From Mariniflexile fucanivorans (GTDB lineage: Bacteria > Bacteroidota > Bacteroidia > Flavobacteriales > Flavobacteriaceae), in contig NZ_SLUP01000009.1 of assembly GCF_004341235.1 (NCBI RefSeq), positions 62,001-126,000 on the forward strand: 64,000 bases of DNA. The letters are read 5' to 3'. A model generated the notes under the pieces. That model was not told the origin of the DNA. It saw only the letters and a program-made list of their open reading frames with translations, and did not search any database. This document shows, one piece after another, positions 1 to 9,188 of the stretch. Each line of letters starts with the position of its first letter. Positions within the stretch are counted from its first letter, which is position 1. Made by a program: the position numbers and the translations under genes.

Positions 1-339
1 CTTTTCTTTTTAAAAACAAGTGAAAACCCATTTAAATTAGAAAAAAGAGAGTTTCCTGTAGATTTTGGGTATCCTTCAAGCACAAAATACATGATAAATA
101 TCAATTTGCCAGAGGGGTATAAAGTTGAATCTGCTCCAACTCCTGTTGTATTGGCGTTACCAGACAACCTAGGTTCGTTTAAATATAATTTATTGGCATC
201 CGAGACAAAAATTCAATTGGTTATAGATGTAGAAATAAACCAATCCATTATTTCATCTATTTATTATGATGCCGTAAAAGCGTATTTTAGCAAACTAGTA
301 GAAAAAGAGGCAGAACAAATTGTTTTAACTAAAGTATAA
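1..339 (+). CDS. C-terminal end of a DUF3857/transglutaminase-like protein (partial)
   Basis: The reading frame is open from the first base and ends in TAA at 337-339, so only the last 112 residues are visible. They include the stretch NPFKLEKREFPVDFGYP followed by a beta-rich segment with LPEGYKVES and LALPDN. This resembles the C-terminal domain that follows DUF3857 and the transglutaminase core in large exported Bacteroidota proteins; the assignment is from memory of the family. The ATG at 91 is internal and not the start. The next gene begins inside this stop codon (TAATG), which indicates translational coupling. The function of these proteins is not established and the catalytic core lies outside the window. 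Confidence 0.6.
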   Translation, partial: LFFLKTSENPFKLEKREFPVDFGYPSSTKYMININLPEGYKVESAPTPVVLALPDNLGSFKYNLLASETKIQLVIDVEINQSIISSIYYDAVKAYFSKLVEKEAEQIVLTKV

Positions 340-665
340 TGGATATTAAAAACGCACAACAAGAAGTAGATAATTGGATTAAAAACCACGGTGTTCGCTA
401 TTTTAACGAACTTACCAATATGGCACAACTTACTGAAGAAGTAGGCGAGGTAGCCCGCATTATTGCGCGTCGCTATGGCGAGCAAAGCGAAAAAGAAAGT
501 GATAAAAATAAAGATTTGGGGGAAGAGCTTGCCGATGTGGTTTTTGTTGTGTTGTGTTTAGCAAACCAAACCGGGATAGACCTGCAAGCTGCTTTTGATA
601 AAAAATTAGATTTAAAAACCAATCGAGACCACGATAGGCATCACAATAACGAAAAATTAAAATAA
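339..665 (+). CDS. MazG-like nucleotide pyrophosphohydrolase
   Basis: A 108-residue single-domain protein. It carries the MazG metal-binding pattern: EEVGE at about residues 33-37 and EELADV at about 62-67, on helices that form the Mg-binding four-helix bundle. Members hydrolyse (d)NTPs to the monophosphate and pyrophosphate, usually to clean up abnormal nucleotides; the exact substrate cannot be read from the sequence. The length fits the short single-domain class, not the two-domain E. coli MazG. The start overlaps the upstream stop by one base, and a strong terminator follows, so it is the last gene of its operon. Confidence 0.85.
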   Translation: MDIKNAQQEVDNWIKNHGVRYFNELTNMAQLTEEVGEVARIIARRYGEQSEKESDKNKDLGEELADVVFVVLCLANQTGIDLQAAFDKKLDLKTNRDHDRHHNNEKLK

Positions 666-681
666 ATAATAAGTATATTTG

Positions 682-708
682 AACGCTTCTTTTAAGAAGC
701 GTTTTTTT
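682..708 (+). terminator. Rho-independent terminator after the MazG-like gene
   Basis: A perfect inverted repeat AACGCTTCTT / AAGAAGCGTT at 682-703 is followed directly by a run of T. It lies 17 bases after the MazG-like stop codon. Confidence 0.85.
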
Positions 709-737
709 ATGGTCAGTTCTAGGGTGTCACATTAAGC

Positions 738-767
738 TTGTTTAGGTGAAACAGAGAACTATATTTA
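738..767 (+). promoter_or_regulatory. Probable aroA promoter, Bacteroidota type
   Basis: TTG at 738-740 and TATATTTA at 760-767 are 19 bases apart. This matches the Bacteroidota consensus TTG-N(17-23)-TAnnTTTG except for the final base. It lies just past the terminator and 16 bases before the aroA ATG. Confidence 0.4.
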
Positions 768-783
768 GCTTTTAATTTATAAA

Positions 784-2016
784 ATGAATATCACACTTCA
801 AAAATCGCAAATCGCAAATCGTCAATCTAAAGTTACTATTACAGGTTCAAAAAGCGAATCGAACAGATTGTTACTTTTACAAGCATTATATCCAACAATT
901 CATCTAAAAAATGTTTCAAATTCAGATGATAGTTGTTTAATGACAAATGCTTTAAAATCAACATCCGAAGTAGTCGATATTCATCATGCAGGAACCGCCA
1001 TGCGATTTCTAACAGCTTATTTTTCTATCCAAGAAGGAAGGGAAGTCACTCTTACAGGTTCTAAACGTATGAAAGAACGTCCCATTCAAATTTTAGTAGA
1101 AGCTTTAAAAGAACTTGGTGCAGAGATAATTTATGTGGAAAATGAAGGCTATCCACCAATAAAAATCATAGGAAAAAAGCTAACAAAAAATAAAGTGTCA
1201 TTACAGGCGAATGTGAGTAGCCAGTACATTTCAGCATTACTTTTAATAGCCTCCAAACTTGAAAACGGCATTGAATTAACTCTTGAAGGCGAAATAACTT
1301 CCGTACCCTATATAAAAATGACCTTGAGTTTGTTGGATGAAATAGGTGTAGAATCTTCATTTGTAGGCAATACCATCACCGTAAAACCTAACACCCAACA
1401 CCCAATACCAAAAACCTTAACGGTGGAGTCCGATTGGTCTTCAGCTTCCTATTATTTCAGTATAGCAGCACTTTGTGAAGTTGGAACAGAAATCACACTA
1501 TCATCTTACAAAGAAAACTCGTTGCAAGGCGATTCTGTTTTAGTAGATATCTATAAGTCTTTTGGAGTGAAAACTACATTTGAAAATAACTCAATAACGC
1601 TTGTTAAATCTGAAATGGTTGCTACTGAATCAATCATCGAATTCGATTTAGCAAACGCTCCAGATATTGCCCAAACTATTGCGGTTACGAGTTTTGCTTT
1701 AGGATTAGCGTGTAATTTAACAGGATTACATACCCTGAAAATTAAAGAAACCGATAGATTGGTTGCTTTAAAAACCGAAATTGAAAAACTAGGTGGTCAA
1801 GTTCAAATAACAGATAAATCGTTGCATCTTTCAGTATCAAATGGTATTAAAGAATTGGTGCCCATTTCAACTTATAACGACCATAGAATGGCCATGGCAT
1901 TTGCGCCTTTAGCACTTAAAACCCCTATAGTTATTGAAGATTCCGAAGTGGTTTCAAAATCCTATCCAACCTTTTGGGACGACTTAGAATCTATTGGTTT
2001 TAAAATAACCAAATAA
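784..2016 (+). CDS. aroA: 3-phosphoshikimate 1-carboxyvinyltransferase (EPSP synthase)
   Basis: Joins shikimate-3-phosphate and phosphoenolpyruvate to give EPSP, the sixth step of the shikimate pathway to aromatic amino acids, in the cytoplasm. Visible family motifs are GSKSESNR at residues 21-28 (substrate-binding Lys23 and Ser24), HAGTAMRF near 68-75, ESDWSSASYYF in the middle and YNDHRMAMAF near the C-terminus. At 410 residues it is slightly shorter than the E. coli enzyme, as is usual in Flavobacteriia. It stands alone between a terminator and the queA promoter. The start is the first ATG after the promoter. Confidence 0.95.
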   Translation: MNITLQKSQIANRQSKVTITGSKSESNRLLLLQALYPTIHLKNVSNSDDSCLMTNALKSTSEVVDIHHAGTAMRFLTAYFSIQEGREVTLTGSKRMKERPIQILVEALKELGAEIIYVENEGYPPIKIIGKKLTKNKVSLQANVSSQYISALLLIASKLENGIELTLEGEITSVPYIKMTLSLLDEIGVESSFVGNTITVKPNTQHPIPKTLTVESDWSSASYYFSIAALCEVGTEITLSSYKENSLQGDSVLVDIYKSFGVKTTFENNSITLVKSEMVATESIIEFDLANAPDIAQTIAVTSFALGLACNLTGLHTLKIKETDRLVALKTEIEKLGGQVQITDKSLHLSVSNGIKELVPISTYNDHRMAMAFAPLALKTPIVIEDSEVVSKSYPTFWDDLESIGFKITK

Positions 2017-2031
2017 TAATCACCTATTTAC

Positions 2032-2063
2032 TTGACAACGCCTATTTCACAATCGTATATTTG
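2032..2063 (+). promoter_or_regulatory. queA promoter, full Bacteroidota consensus
   Basis: TTG at 2032-2034, 21 bases, then TATATTTG at 2056-2063, an exact match to TTG-N(17-23)-TAnnTTTG. It begins 15 bases after the aroA stop and leaves a leader of roughly 55-60 bases before queA, so queA is probably transcribed separately. Confidence 0.65.
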
Positions 2064-2128
2064 CAGGCGTTTGTATTTTCATTCATTTATAAACGATTAA
2101 ACAAATAAACATATAAACTCCTTTTTTC

Positions 2129-3178
2129 ATGAAATTATCACACTTTGGTTTTAATTTACCAGAAGAATTACTTGCAGAATACCCAGCCGAAAACAGAGAT
2201 GAATCTCGTTTAATGGTTTTAGACAGAAAAAAGCAAACCATCGAACATAAAATGTTCAAGGATATTATTGATTATTTTGATGAAGACGATGTATTAATAC
2301 TTAATAATACTAAAGTATTTCCTGCCCGTTTATATGGTAATAAAGAAAAAACAGGTGCAAGAATTGAAGTGTTTTTATTAAGAGAATTAAACGAAGAACA
2401 ACGCCTTTGGGATGTTTTAGTTGATCCTGCTCGTAAAATAAGAATTGGAAATAAACTATATTTTGGTGATGATGATACGCTAGTAGCAGAGGTTATTGAT
2501 AACACTACATCAAGAGGTCGTACCTTACGTTTTTTATATGACGGTTCTTATAAAGAATTCAGAAGAAAATTAAACGAATTAGGAGAAACTCCACTTCCTA
2601 AATACATAAAAAGAGAAGTACAACCAGAAGATGAAGATCGTTACCAAACCATTTACGCTAAAAATGAAGGTGCTGTAGCAGCTCCAACAGCTGGACTCCA
2701 CTTTTCAAGGCACTTATTAAAACGTTTAGAAATTAAAGGTGTTAAATTTGCAGAAGTAACGTTACATGTTGGTTTAGGAACTTTTAATCCTGTTGAGGTT
2801 GAAGACCTTTCTAAACACAAAATGGATAGTGAAGAGCTTAAAATTGAAACGCCAGCAGTAGAAATAGTAAATACTGCTAAGAAAAACAAAAGACGTATTT
2901 GTGCTGTAGGTACAACTGCTATGCGTGCTATTGAAAGTTCGGTGTCATCAAACGGTGAGTTAAACGAAGTTGAAGGATGGACCAATAAATTCATTTTTCC
3001 TCCTTACGATTTTAGTATTGCAAACTGTATGATTACTAACTTTCATACGCCGAAATCAACATTATTAATGATGGTTTCAGCATTTGCAGGTCACGATTTC
3101 ATCAAAAAAGCATACGAAGAGGCTGTAAAAGAAAAGTATAAATTCTACAGTTATGGCGATGCCATGTTAATCATATAA
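2129..3178 (+). CDS. queA: S-adenosylmethionine:tRNA ribosyltransferase-isomerase
   Basis: Transfers and isomerises the ribosyl part of SAM onto preQ1 at tRNA position 34 to make epoxyqueuosine, the penultimate step of queuosine formation. The 349-residue length is typical. Diagnostic stretches are [11 protein letters not shown] near residue 58, [10 protein letters not shown] near 186 and [11 protein letters not shown] near 214. The N-terminal [12 protein letters not shown] is also characteristic. It has its own promoter upstream and a terminator downstream, so it is a single-gene unit. Confidence 0.95.
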   Translation: MKLSHFGFNLPEELLAEYPAENRDESRLMVLDRKKQTIEHKMFKDIIDYFDEDDVLILNNTKVFPARLYGNKEKTGARIEVFLLRELNEEQRLWDVLVDPARKIRIGNKLYFGDDDTLVAEVIDNTTSRGRTLRFLYDGSYKEFRRKLNELGETPLPKYIKREVQPEDEDRYQTIYAKNEGAVAAPTAGLHFSRHLLKRLEIKGVKFAEVTLHVGLGTFNPVEVEDLSKHKMDSEELKIETPAVEIVNTAKKNKRRICAVGTTAMRAIESSVSSNGELNEVEGWTNKFIFPPYDFSIANCMITNFHTPKSTLLMMVSAFAGHDFIKKAYEEAVKEKYKFYSYGDAMLII

Positions 3179-3189
3179 ATTCTAAAAAG

Positions 3190-3215
3190 AGCCTTGTTAA
3201 TTCAAGGCTTTTTTA
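3190..3215 (+). terminator. Rho-independent terminator after queA
   Basis: AGCCTTG at 3190-3196 pairs with CAAGGCT at 3203-3209 across a 6-base loop, followed by five T. It starts 12 bases after the queA stop. Confidence 0.85.
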
Positions 3216-3506
3216 TTCTTAAGAAAGTAGGAATCTAATTAAAAGGATGAAATCATGAATACAAAGTATCCGCTATTTCAATTTAAAATAGATATGTATT
3301 GGTAATTCTTAAAAAATAACAACCTAAGGACTATTTTACTATTTTTGCAACCACAAATTAACATTCTTATTAAAATAAAAAATAGGGGTTTCCTCCTCGA
3401 AAAGGGTTAGGGAGGTGTTTTTCATCTTAAGGCACTCTATAATCTCACTAAAGGCATAATTTCCCAAACACAATTTATTATTAAATAAAAGCATTAGTAA
3501 AAAAAT
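3216..3506. other. Intergenic region before mtgA with promoter element and small hairpin
   Basis: No gene is visible. TATTTTTG at 3340-3347 fits the -7 consensus TAnnTTTG and could start the mtgA transcript, although no TTG stands at the usual distance. At 3392-3415 a CCTCC/GGAGG hairpin lies in a G-rich stretch. A similar short G-rich hairpin lies between prs and rplY at 31621-31650, so this may be a small dispersed repeat. Confidence 0.35.
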
Positions 3507-4190
3507 ATGATTAAAAAATTATTCAGGTTTTTATATAAAAGTCTTCTTTGGTTTTTTGCCATTTCTATAGGCTTAGTTGTTGTTTATAAATGGGTGCCAG
3601 TTATTGTTACTCCATTAATGGTGATACGAACTGTTGAACAAAAAATAGATGGTAAAGACATGGTATGGAAACACGATTGGGAGTCTATCGATAATATTTC
3701 AAAAAACCTGCAATTGGCAGTAATTTGTAGTGAAGATCAAAATTTTTTAAACCACCGTGGTTTTGATATGAAAGCTATTGAAAAAGCCCTTGAATTTAAT
3801 AAAAAAGGAAAAAAAACAAGAGGCGCAAGTACTATTAGCCAACAAACGGCTAAAAATGTTTTTTTGTGGCCGCATCGTAGTTGGTTACGTAAAGGATTGG
3901 AAGCTTATTTTACATTTTTAATTGAAACCATTTGGTCTAAAGAACGTATTATAGAAGTATATTTAAATAGTATAGAGATGGGTGATGGTATTTATGGTGC
4001 CGAAGCCGCCTCTCAACATTGGTTTAAACGACCTGCCGCCAATTTGCGCCAACTTGAAGCTGCTGCTATTGCGGCTATTTTACCTAGCCCGTTACGATAC
4101 AGAGCAAATCCTGCGACCAATTATATACAGAAAAGAAAGAACTGGATAACACGCCAAATGCGTAATTTTGGACCTTTAAGTTACGATTAG
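3507..4190 (+). CDS. mtgA: Monofunctional peptidoglycan glycosyltransferase
   Basis: Polymerises lipid II into glycan strands; a GT51 enzyme without a penicillin-binding transpeptidase domain. One N-terminal membrane anchor (about residues 12-32) is followed by the GT51 motifs: SEDQNFLNHRGFD near 75 (EDxxFxxHxG, with the catalytic Glu), RGASTISQQTAKN near 107 and KERIIEVYLNSIEMG near 147. The length of 227 matches the MtgA family. The Gre-like gene follows after 4 bases and is probably co-transcribed. Confidence 0.92.
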   Translation: MIKKLFRFLYKSLLWFFAISIGLVVVYKWVPVIVTPLMVIRTVEQKIDGKDMVWKHDWESIDNISKNLQLAVICSEDQNFLNHRGFDMKAIEKALEFNKKGKKTRGASTISQQTAKNVFLWPHRSWLRKGLEAYFTFLIETIWSKERIIEVYLNSIEMGDGIYGAEAASQHWFKRPAANLRQLEAAAIAAILPSPLRYRANPATNYIQKRKNWITRQMRNFGPLSYD

Positions 4191-4194
4191 AAGT

Positions 4195-4656
4195 ATGGCT
4201 TCAAATTTGAAAACTAAAGAAAATTTGTACTTACAATGTTTAAAGTTTGTTGAAAACAGGTTTAACACCATTCAAAGTACCATTAACGAAATACAAGAAT
4301 CTTTAACATCTGAAACTAAAAGTAGTGCAGGCGATAAGCACGAAACAGGGAGAGCCATGTTACAGTTAGAACGTGAAAAAGCAGGAAATCAGTTAGCCGA
4401 AATTCAAAAAATAAAAGAAAGTTTTTCGAAAATTGATATTTCAAACACTTCAGAATTTATTGGTTTGGGAAGTGTGGTTTATACTAACAAAAGTAACTAC
4501 TTTATTGCGATTAGTGCGGGTGAACTAAAGGTTGAAAACGATGTGTTTTATGCTATTTCACCAAATACGCCAATTGGGCAATTGTTAATGGGGAAAAAAG
4601 TTGGAGATGTAGTTGTTTTTAGAGAGCAGAAGTTTAAAATTGAAAATTTTTTTTAG
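4195..4656 (+). CDS. GreA/GreB-like protein, stand-alone
   Basis: A 153-residue protein with a charged helical N-terminal half (about residues 5-80, predicted coiled coil, with SSAGDKHETGRAMLQLERE). The C-terminal half is beta-rich and ends in SPNTPIGQLLMGKKVGDVVVF, close to the C-terminal signature of Gre and Rnk proteins (SPxSPLGxALLGxKxGD). Gre factors bind the RNA polymerase secondary channel and rescue backtracked complexes; whether this diverged member does so is inference. In databases this family is often labelled 3-oxoacyl-ACP synthase, but no thiolase-fold or active-site Cys motif is present. It starts 4 bases after mtgA. Confidence 0.65.
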   Translation: MASNLKTKENLYLQCLKFVENRFNTIQSTINEIQESLTSETKSSAGDKHETGRAMLQLEREKAGNQLAEIQKIKESFSKIDISNTSEFIGLGSVVYTNKSNYFIAISAGELKVENDVFYAISPNTPIGQLLMGKKVGDVVVFREQKFKIENFF

Positions 4657-4657
4657 A

Positions 4658-4855
4658 TTATTTTAAAACAGAAAGACAAATATTTAAACCTATTTGTAAT
4701 TCAGAATCATTTTCAAAAAAGACACTTTTTCCTTCCAAATTGGCTTCAATTAAATAGTAATTTCCTTTAATACTCCGCGCTTGTAGCGTTAAATCAATTC
4801 TTTGGCATCTTATTTTTAGTATTAAAATGCATACTTTTATTACTCTTATCGTCAC
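4658..4855 (-). pseudogene. 3' remnant of an ABC transporter ATPase gene
   Basis: The last 42 or so residues, including KGNYYLIEANLEGKSVFFEN and GLNICLSVLK, match the C-terminal domain of the complete ABC ATPase at 8158-9075 (KGYYYLIEADLQGEKVYFEN, GLSICLSILKM). The first 20 residues do not match and there is no ATP-binding part, so only the 3' end of a second copy remains. It lies on the same strand as the intact copy, 3.3 kb away, and ends next to the Gre-like stop. The large lipoprotein gene lies between the two. It probably makes no functional protein. Confidence 0.75.
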
Positions 4856-4968
4856 GAGCGGGGAAAAGTCTAAAACAGAATTTCTTTTGCAAAGCCTTAA
4901 TTCATATAAATAACTGTTAAGTTAATAGTATTATATTTACTGAATTTTATGTTAAAAATCTTATTTTT

Positions 4969-7923
4969 ATGAAATCATCTTCTCTATTTAAAATTTCACT
5001 TACCGTCTGCTTTTCTTTTCTTCTTTTAACATGTACAAAAGACATGGGTGATGATTTAGACAATGAAGGAATTAATTCAAATGAATTCAAGGCTAAATTA
5101 AATGCCTACAAAGGAGAAAATGTAATTATTAAAAATGTTTTTGTAAAAGTGGTTAATGAAGAAGGCGTTCCTATAAAAGATGTTAATGTAGATGTATCTG
5201 GAATTACAAATATTACCAACTCTAAAGGGGTTGCATTGCTAAAAAGTGTCCATGCTAATGAAAATTTTATAGCTACAAATATCTCAAAAAACGGCTATAT
5301 TTCCATAACAAAAACTATTGCTCCTACCGAAACAGAATTCCAAATAATTAATATTGTTTTACTAAAACCAGATCATATTAAAACAATTTTTTCTAATTCT
5401 AGCGCGAGTATTACCCTAGATTCTGGGGCTCAAGTGGTTTTACCAGGTAGCTTTGAATTGGCTGGAGGAATTCCATATTCTGGTAATGTAAAAATTGAAG
5501 TTAAACATTTATCTCCAAATGATGAGAGCACGTATAGCAACATGCCTGGAGCTTTATTGGCGCAAGACAAAAGTGGAAATATTAAATTACTCGAAACTTT
5601 TGGTATGGTGGCCGTTAAACTGTTTGCTAGTAATGGTGAAGCTTTAAATATTTCAAAAGAAAACAAAGCAACCATCAAATACCCAATTGCTGCTTCTCAA
5701 ATTGGAAATGCCCCAAGTACAATACCACTATGGTATTTTGATGAAGACAAGTCTATTTGGATTGAAGAAGGTTCTGCAAATAAAGTAGGCCCTAATTATG
5801 TTGCTTATGTGAGTCATTTTAGTTGGTGGAATATTGATTTTCCTATCGATTTAGTGAATTTTTGTTTGTCTGTCTCAAACACAGATAATAATATATTACC
5901 AAACCAATTGGTTAAAATTATTCGAAAAAGTACTAACCAAGTCATTTTTAACGGTTATACAAACAATAATGGCAAATTGTGTGGCGCAATACCAAAAAAT
6001 GAAAAGGTAACTATAAAGGTTCTTAAAAAAAATACCAGCTGTAATTTGATTGAAACATTATTTGAAAGTGATTTTGGTGGTTACGCAAACCAAGAAAACG
6101 ATATCAGTATTAATGTTAATGAATCTTCTGATAGTAAAAATTACACAATCTCTGGGACTGTTGGAAATTGTAATAATACAGGTGCGATAGATATGCATTT
6201 GGAATTATCGCTTTCCAATAAAACTCAATACTTTTTCCCTAATTCCGACGGTAGTTTTTCATATAATATTATGGCTTGTAAAGGAGAACCTATGACTTTA
6301 AGAGCTTATGATAGTAAAAACGAATTAACAAACGAGGCTATATCACTTGTTTTTGTAGACAACATTGTAAATGTTGGTCTCATAAAAACATGTGAAAATT
6401 ACTCAGAAAAAACCTATATAGGTAATTTGCTTTTTAGAAGTCAAGAACAAATGGATGCTTTTACTGCTTTAGGTTATACAAAAATTGTTGGAAATCTTAT
6501 CATTAATGGAGATAATTTATCGAGTCTAAAAGGATTTAGTGATTTAATCTCTATTGAAGGCAGCTTAACAATTAGTCCTAGTACTTACAGCCCTTTAACC
6601 AGTTTATCAGGTTTTGAGAATCTTACTTCAATTACTGAAAACCTTACTATTTCAGGAAATTTTGATGATTTAAAGGGTTTAGGGAGTTTGAGTTTTGTTG
6701 GTGAGACTTTTAATATAAATAGAGGTATTAAATCATTATCAGGGTTAGAAAATTTAACTGTAGTTGGTGATTTAAAAATAGAAAACACTTTCAATTTAAA
6801 GAATTTAAGAGGGTTAGAAAATTTGAAGACATTAAACAAAAGTAAGTTTTTGGGTAAATTATTAATAAAATCTAATAGAGATTTAGAATCCTTAGAAGGT
6901 CTAGAAAATCTAACTTATATTAATTGGTATTTAATAATAGAATCTAACCCTTTACTATTAAATTTTTCAGGCTTAAGTAATTTAAAAATCGTCAATGAAG
7001 GCATAAGCATTTACGACAACGCATCTTTAACAAGTTTAAACGGACTTAATAATATAACTAACATAGGCACAACGGATTCGTATTATAATAAAAGAGGCGG
7101 GTTATATATTAAAAACAATCCTCTGTTAAATGATTTGACTAATTTGAACATCTTAACTTACTTAGGAGGAGGATTGGAAATTGAAAATAACGATGCCTTG
7201 ACCAACCTAAATGGACTTAATAACTTAACCCATATTATTTTAAATCTAGATATAGTAGATAATGATAACCTACAAAATTTTGTAGGCCTTTCAGGTATTA
7301 CTTATTTGAATGGTGAAGTTTTGATAGATAATAATTTAAATCTAATAAATTTTAAAGGCTTTGAGAATGTTACTGCTTTTAATAACCTTGTCACTATTAA
7401 AAACAACGGTGCTTTAAAAAACTTTGAGGGCTTAGAAAAAACTAGTATAATAAAAAACGATTTTAGTATAGACCAAAATCAAACTTTAGAAAATTTCTCT
7501 GGATTGAATTCATTAAAGTTAGTAGATGGTAAAATGAGTATTTTAAACAATCCATCTATTATTAATTTAGACGGGCTGAATAATTTAGAAATCATTAATG
7601 ATGAATTTAATATTCAGAATAATGATTCTCTACTTAGTTTAGATGGCTTATCTAAATTAAATACTATATACAATTTGCTTGCAATTAGAAATAATGATGG
7701 GTTATTGTCTTTGAATGGTCTAGAAACCCTAAGAGAAATCAAAGTGCCTGTTTATCATGGGAAGTTTTTTGTCACTGGCAACTCTTCGCTTACCGATTTT
7801 TGTGCCCTACTAAATAATTTTACTAAAGATATAACATATCTAACTACAGAGTATTATGTAAGTAATAATGGGTATAACCCTAGTCCTAAATTCTTTTCAG
7901 GAGAAGAGCCTTGTAAATTATAA
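4969..7923 (+). CDS. Large surface lipoprotein with C-terminal leucine-rich (receptor-L-like) repeats
   Basis: A 984-residue predicted lipoprotein with a hydrophobic signal and lipobox Cys22 (LLLTC). Residues about 50-130 look like a carboxypeptidase-regulatory beta-sandwich (VNEEGVPIKDVNVDVSG). Residues 140-290 form an adhesin-like module with ASITLDSGAQVVLP and YVSHFSWWN, and two more Ig-like modules follow to about 475. From about 480 to 960 there are roughly 18 repeats of 23-25 residues with the pattern LxxLxGLxNLxxIxxxLxIxxN. The protein closes with a Cys-bearing cap (DFCALLNNF ... EEPCKL). The arrangement suggests binding or adhesion at the cell surface; the ligand is unknown. A TATATTTA element at 4932-4939 may be its promoter. 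It sits between two copies of an ABC ATPase gene end, which suggests later arrival. Confidence 0.8.
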   Translation: MKSSSLFKISLTVCFSFLLLTCTKDMGDDLDNEGINSNEFKAKLNAYKGENVIIKNVFVKVVNEEGVPIKDVNVDVSGITNITNSKGVALLKSVHANENFIATNISKNGYISITKTIAPTETEFQIINIVLLKPDHIKTIFSNSSASITLDSGAQVVLPGSFELAGGIPYSGNVKIEVKHLSPNDESTYSNMPGALLAQDKSGNIKLLETFGMVAVKLFASNGEALNISKENKATIKYPIAASQIGNAPSTIPLWYFDEDKSIWIEEGSANKVGPNYVAYVSHFSWWNIDFPIDLVNFCLSVSNTDNNILPNQLVKIIRKSTNQVIFNGYTNNNGKLCGAIPKNEKVTIKVLKKNTSCNLIETLFESDFGGYANQENDISINVNESSDSKNYTISGTVGNCNNTGAIDMHLELSLSNKTQYFFPNSDGSFSYNIMACKGEPMTLRAYDSKNELTNEAISLVFVDNIVNVGLIKTCENYSEKTYIGNLLFRSQEQMDAFTALGYTKIVGNLIINGDNLSSLKGFSDLISIEGSLTISPSTYSPLTSLSGFENLTSITENLTISGNFDDLKGLGSLSFVGETFNINRGIKSLSGLENLTVVGDLKIENTFNLKNLRGLENLKTLNKSKFLGKLLIKSNRDLESLEGLENLTYINWYLIIESNPLLLNFSGLSNLKIVNEGISIYDNASLTSLNGLNNITNIGTTDSYYNKRGGLYIKNNPLLNDLTNLNILTYLGGGLEIENNDALTNLNGLNNLTHIILNLDIVDNDNLQNFVGLSGITYLNGEVLIDNNLNLINFKGFENVTAFNNLVTIKNNGALKNFEGLEKTSIIKNDFSIDQNQTLENFSGLNSLKLVDGKMSILNNPSIINLDGLNNLEIINDEFNIQNNDSLLSLDGLSKLNTIYNLLAIRNNDGLLSLNGLETLREIKVPVYHGKFFVTGNSSLTDFCALLNNFTKDITYLTTEYYVSNNGYNPSPKFFSGEEPCKL

Positions 7924-7980
7924 AACTAAAAAACCTTATATATTGTATAATTAACCCAAACTAGCCTTTAAGGTTTCAAT

Positions 7981-8106
7981 TTAAGTTAAAACATCAGTCT
8001 CTTTTTTCTTTTCGAAAGCAACCACTTTTTCTAGTGCTCTTGCTATAGAACCTCCGTTAAAGATATTTTGGCAACAAGTGCACTGAGAGAAACAACAAAC
8101 AAACGC
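7981..8106 (-). other. Possible gene remnant, Cys-rich 41-codon open stretch
   Basis: Between the lipoprotein and the ABC gene the minus strand has a short open stretch without a start codon. It reads through a cysteine cluster (FSQCTCCQNIFNGGSIARAL) to a charged end and a TAA at 7981-7983. Its composition is protein-like and it could be the tail of a lost gene. I do not recognise the family, and chance is possible. Confidence 0.2.
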
Positions 8107-8157
8107 TTAGGTTTAGTTTGTTTTGAGTTAAAATATGCCGTAAGCTTGTTCTTTTTA

Positions 8158-9075
8158 TTACATCTTTAAGATTGAAAGACAAATAGACAAACCACTTTTC
8201 AATGCTTTATCATTTTCAAAATATACTTTTTCACCTTGCAAATCTGCCTCAATTAAATAATAATACCCTTTAAAATACGATTGGTTTACGATAGCTTTTA
8301 AGTCGGATTTTTTGACAACTTTTAATTGATTTGCGTACAGAATCCCATAATTTTCAATCTCATTAAATTCATCAAAAAAAGAAGCGATTAATTTGTTTTC
8401 AGGATTTTTGTAAAGTTGTTGTGGAGTGCCTTTAGCGATAATTTTAGCCTCGTGTAATACCATCATTTCATCAGAAAATGATAAAACATCATCCTTATCA
8501 TGCGTTGCCACAATGCAGGTAATTTGTTTTTCTTTCAAATATTTAAAAAGGCTACGGCGTAAGGATTGTTTTTTGAAATTATCAATATGGCTAAACGGTT
8601 CATCAAGTAGTAAAACTTCGGGTTGTTTCGCAATGGCTTTGGCAATGGCGACACGTTGTTTCTGGCCGCCGCTTAATTCTTTGGCTTTGGTATGTGCATA
8701 AGGTTGTAATTCTACAACGTTTAAAAGCTCTTGTATACGTGCTTGTTTTTCTTCAGGATAAAAATTAGAAAGATACGCACCAATGTTTTCTGAAACTGTA
8801 ATAAATGGCATTAAATCGAACTCTTGGGCTACATATTTCATGTATTCAGGGCCAATAATAAGATTGTGTTTTGGGCCTAAAATTTCGTTGTCTTTCCAAA
8901 AAATTTGTCCTTCATTTAAATTGTAAGTGCCATAAAGCAATTTTAATAACGTGCTTTTTCCAGAGCCACTTTCGCCAATAATAGAAAAATGGTCACCTGT
9001 ATTTACAGTGAAACTAATATTTTTTAGGATAGGTTTCTTTTTGTATTGAAAAGTTAGGTTGTTTACTTGTAGCAT
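8158..9075 (-). CDS. ABC transporter ATP-binding protein
   Basis: A 305-residue ATPase: Walker A GESGSGKST at residues 34-42, signature LSGGQKQRVAIAKAIA, Walker B VLLLDEPFSHID and switch His in VATHDKDDV. A C-terminal extension of about 70 residues ends in GLSICLSILKM, as in importer-type ATPases with a regulatory tail. No permease or binding-protein gene is adjacent, so the cargo is unknown. The ATG at 9075 is preferred over one 11 codons upstream because MLQVNNLTFQY is the normal N-terminus and the upstream stretch is non-conserved. The same C-terminal domain recurs as a fragment at 4658-4855. Confidence 0.88.
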   Translation of the reverse strand: MLQVNNLTFQYKKKPILKNISFTVNTGDHFSIIGESGSGKSTLLKLLYGTYNLNEGQIFWKDNEILGPKHNLIIGPEYMKYVAQEFDLMPFITVSENIGAYLSNFYPEEKQARIQELLNVVELQPYAHTKAKELSGGQKQRVAIAKAIAKQPEVLLLDEPFSHIDNFKKQSLRRSLFKYLKEKQITCIVATHDKDDVLSFSDEMMVLHEAKIIAKGTPQQLYKNPENKLIASFFDEFNEIENYGILYANQLKVVKKSDLKAIVNQSYFKGYYYLIEADLQGEKVYFENDKALKSGLSICLSILKM

Positions 9076-9188
9076 AAAATAATTTCTCGCTAAGACGCAA
9101 AAGCGCAAAGTTTATTCGATTAACTGAGATTTTTAGGGCGCTTTCGAGAGGTATTTAATAGTTCTCGACGGCGCTCGAATGAACCTTG

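Noticed and set aside
4195-4656. Label 3-oxoacyl-ACP synthase for the Gre-like gene
   Set aside because: The protein is only 153 residues, has no condensing-enzyme motifs, and its C-terminus matches Gre/Rnk proteins.
4658-4855. Independent small gene on the minus strand
   Set aside because: The conserved part equals the C-terminal end of the ABC ATPase at 8158-9075, and the presumed N-terminus has no conserved sequence.
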